DNA of 64,000 nucleotides from DAIDKA01 sp036267975 (GTDB lineage Bacteria > Pseudomonadota > Gammaproteobacteria > Steroidobacterales > Steroidobacteraceae), in NCBI GenBank assembly GCA_036267975.1, contig DATAVA010000028.1, positions 1 to 64,000 on the forward strand, given 5' to 3'. This document shows, piece by piece, positions 32,592 through 41,140 of the stretch. A program made the translations under genes and the position numbers. Below the pieces are notes generated by a model, which saw nothing but the letters and a program-made list of their open reading frames with translations, was not told the origin of the DNA and ran no database searches. Every line of letters starts with the position of its first letter. Within the stretch, counting starts at the first letter, position 1.

Positions 32592-35213
32592 TCATGCGCC
32601 CAAACGCTGGCGGACCAGCGCTTCGACGCTGGCCAGTGCCTGCGGCAATGCCGTAGCATCAGTACCGCCTGCCTGGGCAAAGTCTGCCCTGCCGCCGCCT
32701 TTGCCACCAATCGCCGCCGCGACGATGCCGACGAGTTCTCCCGCCTTCACGCGCGAGGTCTGATCGGCGGTCACCCCCGCCACCAGCGACACCTTCGATT
32801 GCGCATCAATCGAAGCCAGGACGATCACGGCCGAACCGAGTTTGCTCTTCAACTGATCGACGGCATTGCGCAATGCGCCCGAATCGGCCCCCGCGACTTG
32901 CGCCGCGACGACCTTCACACCCTGCACGTCGATGGCACTGGCCGCCAGATCGACGCCCGAGCCCGAGGCCAACTTATCCTTTAGGCTGCGGATCTCGCGC
33001 TCCATCTGGCGCACCCGGTCGAGCACGTCGCGTACCTTGTCCGGCACTTCCTCAGGCGAGCCGCGCAGGAAACCCGCGACCTCGCGGATCAGCGCCTCGT
33101 GCTGCTCCACGTAATCAATCGCCCGTTCCCCCGTAATCGCCTCGATGCGCCGCACGCCCGCGGCAACGCCGCTTTCGCCGGTGATCTTGAACAGGCCGAT
33201 ATCTCCGGCACGGTCAACATGGGTGCCCCCGCACAGCTCCACCGAGAAATCACCGATGCGCAGCACGCGCACATCCTTGTCGTATTTTTCGCCGAACAGC
33301 GCCATGGCGCCGGCGGCCACCGCCTGGTCGTATTCCATGATCGCGGTCTGTGCCGGCTCATTGCGCCGGATCTGCGCGTTCACGAGGCGTTCGATCGTCG
33401 TGAGCTGTGCAGCTGTGATGGGCTGAAAGTGCGAGAAATCAAAGCGCAGCCGATCGGGCGCCACCAGCGAGCCTTTTTGCTGCACGTGGGTACCGAGCAC
33501 CTGGCGCAGCGCCGCATGCAGCAGATGCGTGGCCGAGTGATTGAGAACGGTCGCGGCCCGTCGCGGGGCATCAACGTGGGCGGCGAGCTGCGCGCCGCTG
33601 CGGATACGCCCCTCGGCCAGCTTGCCCACATGCGAGAAGGCCTTGCCACGCTTGATGGTGTCACTGACCACGAACCGAATGCCGGCTCCTGCAAGTTCGC
33701 CCGCATCGCCCACCTGGCCGCCGGACTCGGCGTAGAAGGGGGTGGCCTCGAGAAACACCTCGCCACTCTCGCCGGCCTGCAATTCCTCGACGGCCGCGCC
33801 GTCCCGCAACAGTGCCACCACGCGGCTCGTGCCCGTGAGCGTGTCATAGCCATGGAACCGGGTGTGCGAATCAACCTTCGTGCCACTGCGCATATCCACG
33901 CCAAATCGACTCGCGGCCTGCGCGCGCTTGCGCTGGGCATCCATTGCCGCCGCAAAGCCTGCCTGGTCAATGGTCAGGTTATGTTCGCGGGCAATGTCCG
34001 CCGTGAGATCAACCGGGAAGCCGAACGTGTCATACAGCTTGAATACCGTTGCACCGTCGATGACGGTGCCCGACATCTCACGCATGGCCGCATCCAGCAG
34101 CGCCATGCCGGTGGTGAGGGTCTCGGCAAAACGTGCCTCCTCCTGGGCGAGCACGCGCTCCGCGTGGGCGCGACGCTCGGACAGCTCCGGATAAGCGGCG
34201 CCCATTTCGGCTTCGAGCACCGCAACCAGCTTGTGGAAGAAGGGTTCGCGCACACCCAGCTGGTAGCCGTGGCGGATGGCGCGGCGGATGATCCGTCGCA
34301 ACACGTAGCCACGGCCCTCATTCGCAGGACTGACGCCGTCCACGATAAGGAAAGTGCAGGAGCGGATATGGTCCGCGATCACCCGCAACGAGCCGTTTTC
34401 CAGATCGTCGATGCCCGCCAGCGATGCTGCCGCGCGCACCAGCGTCGCCAGCAGATCCACCTCGAAAACCGAATGGACCTTCTGCATCACCGCGGCAATG
34501 CGCTCCAGGCCCATGCCGGTATCCACCGAGGGTTTCGGCAGCGGCACCATCGTACCGTCGGATGCACGATCGAACTGCATGAACACCAGGTTCCACACTT
34601 CGACGTAGCGATCGCCGTCTTCATCCGGGGAGCCCGGCGGGCCACCCGCCACGTGCGGACCGTGGTCGAAGAAGATTTCACTCGACGGCCCGCGCGGCCC
34701 CGTGTCCCCCATGGACCAGAAATTGGAGTCCTCACCCAGGCGCGTTATGCGACTCGTGGGGATGCCGATCTCCTTGTGCCAGATATCCGCCGCTTCATCG
34801 TCGCTGTGGTAGACCGTGACCCACAGACGTTCGGGGGGCAGCTGCAGGACTCCGGTCAGGAAGTCCCACGCGAAGCGGATGGCATCGCGCTTGAAATAAT
34901 CCCCGAAGGAGAAGTTGCCGAGCATCTCGAAGAACGTCAGATGCCGGCTGGTATAGCCGACGTTCTCCAGGTCGTTATGCTTGCCGCCCGCACGCACGCA
35001 GCGCTGGCTGCTGGTGGCGCGCACATAATCGCGCCGGTCCATCCCCAGGAACACGTCCTTGAACTGCACCATGCCGGCACTGGTGAACAGCAGGGTCGGA
35101 TCATTGCCGGGCACGAGGGAGCTGGAGGCGACGACGGCATGGCCGCGCGCCCTGAAGAACTCCAGGAAAGCTTTGCGAATATCGGAAACGCGGGTTGGGG
35201 GCAATTTACTCAA
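32592..35213 (-). CDS. alaS: alanyl-tRNA synthetase
   Basis: 873 residues, full length for bacterial AlaRS. N-terminal class II core starts VSDIRKAFLEFFRARGHAVV with 'RATSSQRCVRAGGKHNDLENVG'. The tRNA-recognition domain follows. The editing domain has NHSATHLLHAAL and CGGTHVDRAGDIG with its zinc ligands. The C-terminal DHHA1 domain (GGKGGGRADFAQAGG) closes the protein. It charges tRNA-Ala and removes mischarged Ser/Gly. The ATG overlaps the recX stop by four bases, so recX and alaS are co-translated downstream of recA. Confidence 0.98.
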   Translation of the reverse strand: MSKLPPTRVSDIRKAFLEFFRARGHAVVASSSLVPGNDPTLLFTSAGMVQFKDVFLGMDRRDYVRATSSQRCVRAGGKHNDLENVGYTSRHLTFFEMLGNFSFGDYFKRDAIRFAWDFLTGVLQLPPERLWVTVYHSDDEAADIWHKEIGIPTSRITRLGEDSNFWSMGDTGPRGPSSEIFFDHGPHVAGGPPGSPDEDGDRYVEVWNLVFMQFDRASDGTMVPLPKPSVDTGMGLERIAAVMQKVHSVFEVDLLATLVRAAASLAGIDDLENGSLRVIADHIRSCTFLIVDGVSPANEGRGYVLRRIIRRAIRHGYQLGVREPFFHKLVAVLEAEMGAAYPELSERRAHAERVLAQEEARFAETLTTGMALLDAAMREMSGTVIDGATVFKLYDTFGFPVDLTADIAREHNLTIDQAGFAAAMDAQRKRAQAASRFGVDMRSGTKVDSHTRFHGYDTLTGTSRVVALLRDGAAVEELQAGESGEVFLEATPFYAESGGQVGDAGELAGAGIRFVVSDTIKRGKAFSHVGKLAEGRIRSGAQLAAHVDAPRRAATVLNHSATHLLHAALRQVLGTHVQQKGSLVAPDRLRFDFSHFQPITAAQLTTIERLVNAQIRRNEPAQTAIMEYDQAVAAGAMALFGEKYDKDVRVLRIGDFSVELCGGTHVDRAGDIGLFKITGESGVAAGVRRIEAITGERAIDYVEQHEALIREVAGFLRGSPEEVPDKVRDVLDRVRQMEREIRSLKDKLASGSGVDLAASAIDVQGVKVVAAQVAGADSGALRNAVDQLKSKLGSAVIVLASIDAQSKVSLVAGVTADQTSRVKAGELVGIVAAAIGGKGGGRADFAQAGGTDATALPQALASVEALVRQRLGA

Positions 35214-35713
35214 AGTGGATCTTCCGACTCAAAATCTGGGCCCAGGGCCGACCGGATATGATCCGATGAAAAGCCCCGATACTGCAAAAAGCGTCCCTGT
35301 TTGGCCTTTTCGGCCCAGGCTTCCGGAAGCGCGAGCCCGAACCGCCGGGTGCGCACCTCGCGCGCCAGCGCCGTCCAGTCCGTGCCGGCTGCCAACGCCG
35401 CCTCGATATGGGCCGCGGCGACGCCCCGTGCACTGAGGTCCATGGCGATCCGGCGGGGTCCCTGCCCCCGCTGCGCATGATAAGCCACATATTGGGTGGC
35501 GAATCGGGCGTCGTCCAGTATTCGGTCTGCGGTGAGATCGGCGATGAGCGCTGCGACGACCTCGGCCGGGTAGCCGTCCTCCCGCAGCCGCGTCGCCAGC
35601 TCACCCGAGGCAAAATCACGGCGGGCGAGCAGCGTGACCGCCGCCAGGCGGGCGCCATCGGGCTCAGGAGCAGCTGCTGCGCCGGCCGAACCCGCCTTGA
35701 AGGGGCGTCTCAC
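35210..35713 (-). CDS. recX: RecA regulator RecX
   Basis: 167 residues with the three-helix repeats of RecX: 'AVTLLARRDFASGELATRLREDGYPAEVVAALIADL', 'RILDDARFATQYVAYHAQRGQGPRRIAMDLSARGV' and the C-terminal 'AEKAKQGRFLQYRGFSSDHIRSALG'. RecX caps RecA filaments and dampens recombination. It lies 27 bases downstream of recA on the same strand and overlaps alaS by four bases, so it is expressed from the recA transcript. Confidence 0.93.
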   Translation of the reverse strand: MRRPFKAGSAGAAAAPEPDGARLAAVTLLARRDFASGELATRLREDGYPAEVVAALIADLTADRILDDARFATQYVAYHAQRGQGPRRIAMDLSARGVAAAHIEAALAAGTDWTALAREVRTRRFGLALPEAWAEKAKQGRFLQYRGFSSDHIRSALGPDFESEDPL

Positions 35714-35740
35714 GACCGGCGCGCTGCGGCTGGCGGAAGG

Positions 35741-36775
35741 TCAGGCCGTATTGGCCTGATCGCCGTTCGCACGACTGCCCTGCTTGATGGGCAGCAGTTT
35801 CAGGCGCACCTGTTCTTCAATCTCGCGCGAAATCTCCGGGTGCTGCTGCAGGAAGGTGCGGACATTGTCCTTGCCCTGGCCGATGCGCTCACCCTTGTAG
35901 CTGTACCAGGCTCCGGCCTTGTCGATGATGCCCTGCTGGCTGCCCAGCTCGATGATCTCACCCTCGCGGGAGATACCGACGCCGTACATGATTTCGAATT
36001 CGGCTTCGCGGAACGGCGGCGAGACCTTGTTCTTGACCACCTTCACGCGGGTCATGTTGCCGACCACCTCTTCGCCATTCTTGATGGCGCCGATGCGGCG
36101 GATATCCAGGCGCACCGAGGCATAAAACTTCAAGGCATTGCCGCCGGTGGTCGTTTCCGGGCTGCCGAACATCACACCGATCTTCATGCGGATCTGGTTG
36201 ATGAAAATCACCATGGTGTTCGAACGCTTGATGTTGCCCGTCAGCTTGCGCAGTGCCTGAGACATCAGGCGGGCGTGCAGGCCCACCTGCATTTCGCCCA
36301 TCTCACCTTCGATTTCAGCCTTCGGCGTCAGCGCCGCGACTGAATCGATGACCACCAGGTCCACCGCACCGGAGCGCACCAGCATGTCGGTGATTTCCAG
36401 TGCCTGCTCGCCGGTGTCAGGCTGTGATACCAGAAGTTCGCCGATATTGACGCCGAGCTTCTCGGCATAGGACGGATCCAGCGCATGCTCCGCGTCAACA
36501 AAGGCGGCCGTGCCTCCGGCGCGCTGTACTTCGGCGACCACGCTCAGGGTGAGCGTGGTCTTGCCGGAAGATTCCGGCCCGAACACTTCCACTACCCGAC
36601 CGCGCGGCAAGCCACCGATGCCCAGTGCAATGTCCAGCCCCAGCGAACCGGTCGACACCGCCTCGACATCCCAGATGGCTGGTGCATCGCCCAGGCGCAT
36701 GACCGAGCCCTTACCAAACTGCTTCTCGATTTGGCCGAGTGCGGCAGTGAGTGCCTTCTTGCGATTCTCATCCAT
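35741..36775 (-). CDS. recA: recombinase RecA
   Basis: 344 residues from the ATG at 36775 (MDENRKKALTAAL), the normal family start; the frame is open 28 codons further upstream, but those codons lie in the promoter region. Walker A is GPESSGKTT (about 67), Walker B is LVVIDSVAAL, then loop L1 with EGEMGEMQVGLHARLMSQ and L2 with FINQIRMKIGVMFGSPETTTGG. Catalyses strand exchange and LexA cleavage. Followed by recX and alaS. Confidence 0.98.
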   Translation of the reverse strand: MDENRKKALTAALGQIEKQFGKGSVMRLGDAPAIWDVEAVSTGSLGLDIALGIGGLPRGRVVEVFGPESSGKTTLTLSVVAEVQRAGGTAAFVDAEHALDPSYAEKLGVNIGELLVSQPDTGEQALEITDMLVRSGAVDLVVIDSVAALTPKAEIEGEMGEMQVGLHARLMSQALRKLTGNIKRSNTMVIFINQIRMKIGVMFGSPETTTGGNALKFYASVRLDIRRIGAIKNGEEVVGNMTRVKVVKNKVSPPFREAEFEIMYGVGISREGEIIELGSQQGIIDKAGAWYSYKGERIGQGKDNVRTFLQQHPEISREIEEQVRLKLLPIKQGSRANGDQANTA

Positions 36776-36909
36776 GCGTGCGCCGTCCGAGTGAATTTCC
36801 GAAGCGCGAATTATCTCACATCGTTCCCGTATCGGGAGCCGCAAAAATGCAGAAAACACAGGTTTTTGCGCGAAGTTTTCCGCTCTGCACAGTGTTCGAA
36901 AAAGCGCAC

Positions 36910-36929
36910 TACTGTATATCCGGCGCGTT
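36910..36929 (-). promoter_or_regulatory. possible degenerate LexA site upstream of recA
   Basis: TACTGTATAT at 36910-36919 matches one complete half of the E. coli-type SOS box. The other half (CCGGCGCGTT) does not match, so no full CTG-N10-CAG box is present. It lies about 135 bases before the recA ATG. It is a weak candidate; a lineage-specific LexA motif may be elsewhere in 36776-36941. Confidence 0.25.
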
Positions 36930-36941
36930 GCAGCAGAAAAA

Positions 36942-37871
36942 TCAGGTCTGCCGCAGATACGCGTTCAGTTCCACGCGTGTCGGCACGCTCGCCTGACAAC
37001 CCATTCGCGTCGCCGAGAGCGCGGCAGCATGCACCGCAAATTCGCAGGCATCCAGGCGCGAGGCACCTTCAGAACAGGCCACCACAAATGCCGCGTTGAA
37101 AATATCGCCCGCGCCGGTGGAGTCCACGGCCTTGACCATGGGCGCCGGCACATGCGTTGCGGTGGCAGCCTCCAGCAGCAGGCACCCTTTGGCACCGAGC
37201 TTGATGATCACGTGCCGGACGCCGCGCGATTGCAGCTCGGCAGCGATCGTGCGGGCCTCATCGACACTCACATCAGCGGCCTTGCGACCCACGAGCTGTG
37301 CGGCCTCGGTCTCGTTCGGTGTCAGCACGTCCACGAACTTCAACAGCTCCGTGGGCAGGTGCGCGGGCGCCGGTGCCGGATCCAGGATCACTTCGAGGCC
37401 GGCCGCGCGCGCGGCGGTGGCGCCGGCGATGGTCGTCGGCAGCGGCACTTCGAGCTGCAGCAATGCAAAGCGCGCGCCGCGCAGCAGCGGCGCGGCGGCT
37501 GCCACGTCGTCCGGGACGAAGCGGTCATTGGCGCCGGCCACGACCATGATGGAGTTCTGTCCCGACTCGGCGATCAGATTGAGCGCGACGCCACTGCGAC
37601 CTGCGAGCTGCCGGACACCCTCGACGCTGCAGCCCACCGATACCAGGCTGGCGATCATCTGCGGACCAAAGTCATCCTCACCCACGCGGCCCAGCATCGC
37701 CGTCGAACCGGCGCCCCCCAGCTTCGCGGCGGCATACGCCTGATTGCCTCCCTTGCCGCCCGGCGCCGTGTAAAAACGCGATCCCATCAGGGTCTCACCG
37801 GCCTGCGGCAGCCGCGGTCCCAACGCGGCGATATCCATGTTCAGACTGCCCAGAACAATGATGGCGGCCAT
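36942..37871 (-). CDS. rbsK: ribokinase (PfkB family)
   Basis: 309 residues from the ATG at 37871, chosen because AGGAGG lies five bases upstream and the protein then starts AAIIVLGSLNMDI as ribokinases do. PfkB signature 1 is GGKGGNQAYAAAKLGG (about 38); signature 2 is VDSTGAGDIFNAAFV (about 244) with the catalytic Asp in GAGD. Phosphorylates D-ribose (or a related sugar/nucleoside) at O-5. No ribose transporter is nearby. It stands alone between pncC and recA. Confidence 0.9.
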   Translation of the reverse strand: MAAIIVLGSLNMDIAALGPRLPQAGETLMGSRFYTAPGGKGGNQAYAAAKLGGAGSTAMLGRVGEDDFGPQMIASLVSVGCSVEGVRQLAGRSGVALNLIAESGQNSIMVVAGANDRFVPDDVAAAAPLLRGARFALLQLEVPLPTTIAGATAARAAGLEVILDPAPAPAHLPTELLKFVDVLTPNETEAAQLVGRKAADVSVDEARTIAAELQSRGVRHVIIKLGAKGCLLLEAATATHVPAPMVKAVDSTGAGDIFNAAFVVACSEGASRLDACEFAVHAAALSATRMGCQASVPTRVELNAYLRQT

Positions 37872-38002
37872 GTCAGCCTCCTGCCGAATCACTCGGCGAT
37901 TCCAGTGCAATCTCTACCATACGAACACGGAGGGTAAAGTAGCCACCATGGGCGTGGGCTGACCCATTGCGCAGGATACCGCTGGCTGCGCCTGAGCCGC
38001 CT

Positions 38003-38518
38003 TCAGGAACGTGCGTGTTGCAAAATCAACCGCAACGCGAACGACACCGACTGGCGGCGCACCGCCTCCCGGTCGCCGGAAAAAACCCGCACCTCGGCCC
38101 GCGCCCGCACGGCGCGCTGGCGGCCGGCGATTCCGAACCAGACCGTGCCGACCGGCTTTTGCGCCGTGCCGCCATCCGGGCCCGCGATGCCGCTGATGGC
38201 GATGGTGAGTTCGGCGCCCGTGGCGCGCACGGCACCCCGCGCCATCGCCAGCACCGTCGCCGCGCTGACCGCGCCATGACGGCGCAGCGTAGCCATCGAC
38301 ACATCGAGATCGCGCATCTTGGCGGCGTTTGAATACACGACATACCCGCCCTCGACCCAGCGTGAACTGCCGGGCACATCGGTGAGCACCTTGGCGACCC
38401 ACCCGGCCGTGCAGGATTCGGCCGTTGCCACCCGCCAGTCGCGCGCAACCAGCGCGCGCCCAACGCGTTGGGCCTGGCGCAGCAGCGCAAGATCAGAAGG
38501 ACCCTGGGTCAGGCGCAC
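38003..38518 (-). CDS. pncC: nicotinamide-nucleotide amidohydrolase PncC (CinA C-terminal domain)
   Basis: 171 residues, the stand-alone CinA_C domain. It carries ATAESCTAGWVAKVLTDVPGSSRWVEGGYVVYSN (about 30-63, catalytic Ser and Thr region) and AISGIAGPDGGTAQKPVGTVW (about 107-127). Converts NMN to nicotinate mononucleotide in the pyridine nucleotide cycle. It is the last gene of the DUF1592 operon, two bases after the MBL gene; no functional link to those genes is evident. Confidence 0.93.
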   Translation of the reverse strand: MRLTQGPSDLALLRQAQRVGRALVARDWRVATAESCTAGWVAKVLTDVPGSSRWVEGGYVVYSNAAKMRDLDVSMATLRRHGAVSAATVLAMARGAVRATGAELTIAISGIAGPDGGTAQKPVGTVWFGIAGRQRAVRARAEVRVFSGDREAVRRQSVSFALRLILQHARS

Positions 38519-38520
38519 GG

Positions 38521-39462
38521 TCAGTGCGGAATGGTCGCCAGCTGCAGGCTGCGGTAGGCGTAGTCCAGGAACTGTGCGGGATCACCGTATCGTGCTTCGT
38601 AATCCTTGAGGGGATGCGCCTCGACGATGTCGTTGGGACCGAAGCCTTTGTTGAAATCGATGAAGAACTGCTTGAACAGCGCCCAGTACATGTCCTTCTG
38701 TTTGACGATCTCCGCGCCGGTCAGCGTCGGGCCATTTGCCGGGATGATGATGGTATCGGGCCTGGCGACCTCCGCCAGGATCTCGTAGGAGCGCACGAAG
38801 CCGTGCATGAACCCACCATTGATGTAGTCCATCACCGGCCAGTGATCCGCGGCGACCGGTCCGCCGGCGACAATCACGTTGCGCTTCGGAAAGTGCACGA
38901 ACAGATCGCCGTTGGTATGGGCCGCCGGCAGGTACCGGTAGTCGACCTGCTCGCCGGCGAACATCAAGGTTCCGGTGTTGTACGTCGTCTGGCCCGGAAT
39001 TGCCTTCGGCGGCAATGGACCGTAGAAGCCCTCGTACAGCGCCGAGCGCTCCCTGCGCGCTAACGCAAGGCGCGACACTTCATGCGCAATGATCGTGCCG
39101 CCGGCCTTGCCTACGGCCTCATTCGACCCGGTCTGCTCCGGATGCCAATGGGTATTGATCAGCGTCTGGATGCGGCGGGTCTTGAGGTTCCCAGCCACCG
39201 CCTTCATCAGCGCGCCGGAATTCACCGCCAACCCGCCATCCACCAGCAGGGCGCCATCCGGGCCGGCCAGGCCAACCACGTTGCAACCACTGCCGGCGAA
39301 CACCGCCAGGCCACCCACATCCTTGACGCTGATGTCACTGGCACTGACGCTCTTGCGATCCTTGTCGGTGGCCGCAGCCAGTCCCGGAACGGCGCCGAGC
39401 AGCGAGGCAGCAGAAAGAGCCTGCGCTCCGCTGCGCAGGAATAGACGACGGGAAATGGGCAT
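38521..39462 (-). CDS. Tat-exported metallo-beta-lactamase-fold hydrolase with variant metal motif
   Basis: 313 residues. Twin-arginine signal SRRLFLRSGAQALSAASLLGAVPGLAAA, cut near residue 31. MBL fold with VVGLAGPDGALLVDGG and the motif INTHWHPEQTGSN (103-115), where the usual HxHxDH reads His105-x-His107-x-Glu109-Gln110. The downstream AAHTNGD and a late NGP replace the typical later ligands. The change of Asp to Glu and His to Gln suggests a mono-metal or altered site. Periplasmic; substrate unknown. It starts immediately after the ankyrin gene stop. Confidence 0.8.
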   Translation of the reverse strand: MPISRRLFLRSGAQALSAASLLGAVPGLAAATDKDRKSVSASDISVKDVGGLAVFAGSGCNVVGLAGPDGALLVDGGLAVNSGALMKAVAGNLKTRRIQTLINTHWHPEQTGSNEAVGKAGGTIIAHEVSRLALARRERSALYEGFYGPLPPKAIPGQTTYNTGTLMFAGEQVDYRYLPAAHTNGDLFVHFPKRNVIVAGGPVAADHWPVMDYINGGFMHGFVRSYEILAEVARPDTIIIPANGPTLTGAEIVKQKDMYWALFKQFFIDFNKGFGPNDIVEAHPLKDYEARYGDPAQFLDYAYRSLQLATIPH

Positions 39463-41139
39463 TTAGGGTCCTACTGGGTCTACCGGCCAGATGACGGCGT
39501 CGTAGACCACCGTGGCGATCGGAGGGCTTTGCGGCGGCCAATCCGGCGTCTTGGCAAGTTCCACACTGCCGCCCGCGGCGCGCAGGATATCCGCCAAATC
39601 ACGGCGCGGCCGCGTGGGCATCTGCAGGAAGGGAACGTAGCCGCGTCCCATGGCGTAATCGAGCGCCGTCAGGCCGTCCTCATCCTTGGCGTTCACATCG
39701 ATGCCGAGCTTGATCAGCCCGGCCACGACATCCTTGTTCCCGGTCCGTACTGCGTAATGCAGCGCCGAGCCGCCACGCGTGCGCTGCAGGAAATGCCGCT
39801 TCGCCATCAGGTTCACGTCGGCGCCGGATTGCGCAAGCAGGTTGATCAGCTGAACCGTCGGGTTCTCGGGGCGAACCATCTTGTCGGCAGGGCCAGCCGC
39901 AGGCAGGCCCGATGCAGCGCTGGCTGGCGCCGCGGCAGGCGCGCCGCCACCGGGGGCGCCCCGACCACGCCGGGTGGCGGGCGGGATCTCAGTTCCCGGC
40001 CCAGCGGCCGGTTCAGGACGTATGTCGGCCCGTGCCGCACCGGGATTCCCGGTACCGCCTGCGCGCGACCCCACCGCGATGATGATCGGCCCCTGGCCGT
40101 CCGATGTCGCGAGTTTGGGATTGGCGCCGTGAGCCAGCAGCAGCTTCACCACTTCAATGTCGCCACTGGCACAGGCCTCCAGGAACGGCGTCGTGCCGCG
40201 ACCCGTGCCGCCGAAGCCGCGCAGGCCCGCAGCCCGATAATAGGTTTGCTGGTTGGGATCGGCGCCGCGATCCAGCAGCAACTTCACGATGTCGCGGCCA
40301 GTGGCCTTCTCGGGGTGGTCCCGGTCGAGGGGATTATTGTTGCCGCGGCTGTTCATGTTGCCAATCGCCACGTGCAGCGGTGCCTGACCAAAGATGTCCC
40401 ATTCATTGACATCGGCGCCGGCCTCGATCAGTCGCTTGGCAATGTCCCAATTGCTGTTCAGCATCGCAATCGTCATCGGGGCGAAGCCGGAAGGGTCGGG
40501 CAGGTTGATATCGACCTTATGCTTCAGCAGCACCTCGACGCAGGCGTCACAGTTCTCGCGCGCCGCGTACATCAGGGGAGTGAACCCGCCACGATCCAGC
40601 TGCTTGGCGCGGCTTTCAGCGGTCGCCACACGCAGATAGTCGCGAACCGCCGAGCGGGCATTGACGTCCGCTCCCTTGTCAGCGAGCAGCTCGACCATTG
40701 CCGGATGTCGCCGTGCAGCCGCCCACATCAGTGGCGTCTGTCCGCCGAAGCTCTCATGGGGGTCCACTTCGGCGCCCGCCTTCAGCAGCAATTTTGCCGC
40801 CTCGACATTGCCGGCACGCGCCACGAGGTGCAACGCAGTTTCGCCTTCCGAATTCGGCGAATTCGGATCCGCACCCGCCTTCAGCAACAGCCGGATCAGC
40901 TCGGTGTTGGAGGCATCCGCGGCCAGTTGCATGGCATTGACGCCGTAGGCATTGACGGCCTTGACGTTCGCGCCTGCCGCCAGCAGCTTCTTCGCCTGGG
41001 CGATGTCGCCATGGAACACCGCCCATTCCAGCGGTGAGCTGCCGTCCGGGTGCCCACCGGCATCGGCGGCCAAGGCTGCCGCTCCACACAGGATGCCGGC
41101 CACCGCAAACGCCGCTACTTGGAGACCCACCTGACGCAT
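39463..41139 (-). CDS. secreted ankyrin-repeat protein
   Basis: 558 residues from the ATG at 41139, one base after the DUF1552 stop; codons upstream of this in the frame overlap DUF1552. Signal peptide VGLQVAAFAVAGILCGAAALA. About ten ankyrin repeats follow with the usual 'G.TPL..A...G......LL..GAD.N' pattern. They are interrupted by a Pro/Gly/Ala-rich insert (about 355-410), and a last set (GSALHYAVRTGNKDVVAGLIKLGIDVNAKDEDGLTALDYAMGRG) ends the array. It is likely a periplasmic scaffold binding other products of this operon. Confidence 0.85.
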   Translation of the reverse strand: MRQVGLQVAAFAVAGILCGAAALAADAGGHPDGSSPLEWAVFHGDIAQAKKLLAAGANVKAVNAYGVNAMQLAADASNTELIRLLLKAGADPNSPNSEGETALHLVARAGNVEAAKLLLKAGAEVDPHESFGGQTPLMWAAARRHPAMVELLADKGADVNARSAVRDYLRVATAESRAKQLDRGGFTPLMYAARENCDACVEVLLKHKVDINLPDPSGFAPMTIAMLNSNWDIAKRLIEAGADVNEWDIFGQAPLHVAIGNMNSRGNNNPLDRDHPEKATGRDIVKLLLDRGADPNQQTYYRAAGLRGFGGTGRGTTPFLEACASGDIEVVKLLLAHGANPKLATSDGQGPIIIAVGSRAGGTGNPGAARADIRPEPAAGPGTEIPPATRRGRGAPGGGAPAAAPASAASGLPAAGPADKMVRPENPTVQLINLLAQSGADVNLMAKRHFLQRTRGGSALHYAVRTGNKDVVAGLIKLGIDVNAKDEDGLTALDYAMGRGYVPFLQMPTRPRRDLADILRAAGGSVELAKTPDWPPQSPPIATVVYDAVIWPVDPVGP

Positions 41140-41140
41140 A

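Noticed and set aside
33099..35261. Very long plus-strand open frame opposite alaS (also similar long frames opposite DUF1592, ankyrin, clpB and sucC)
   Set aside because: High GC content keeps antisense frames open; alaS and the others are clear, full-length family matches, and the antisense translations are His/Arg-rich without domains.
36776..36941. Full SOS box for recA
   Set aside because: Only one half-site (TACTGTATAT) is present; no CTG-N10-CAG palindrome was found, so only a low-confidence entry was kept.
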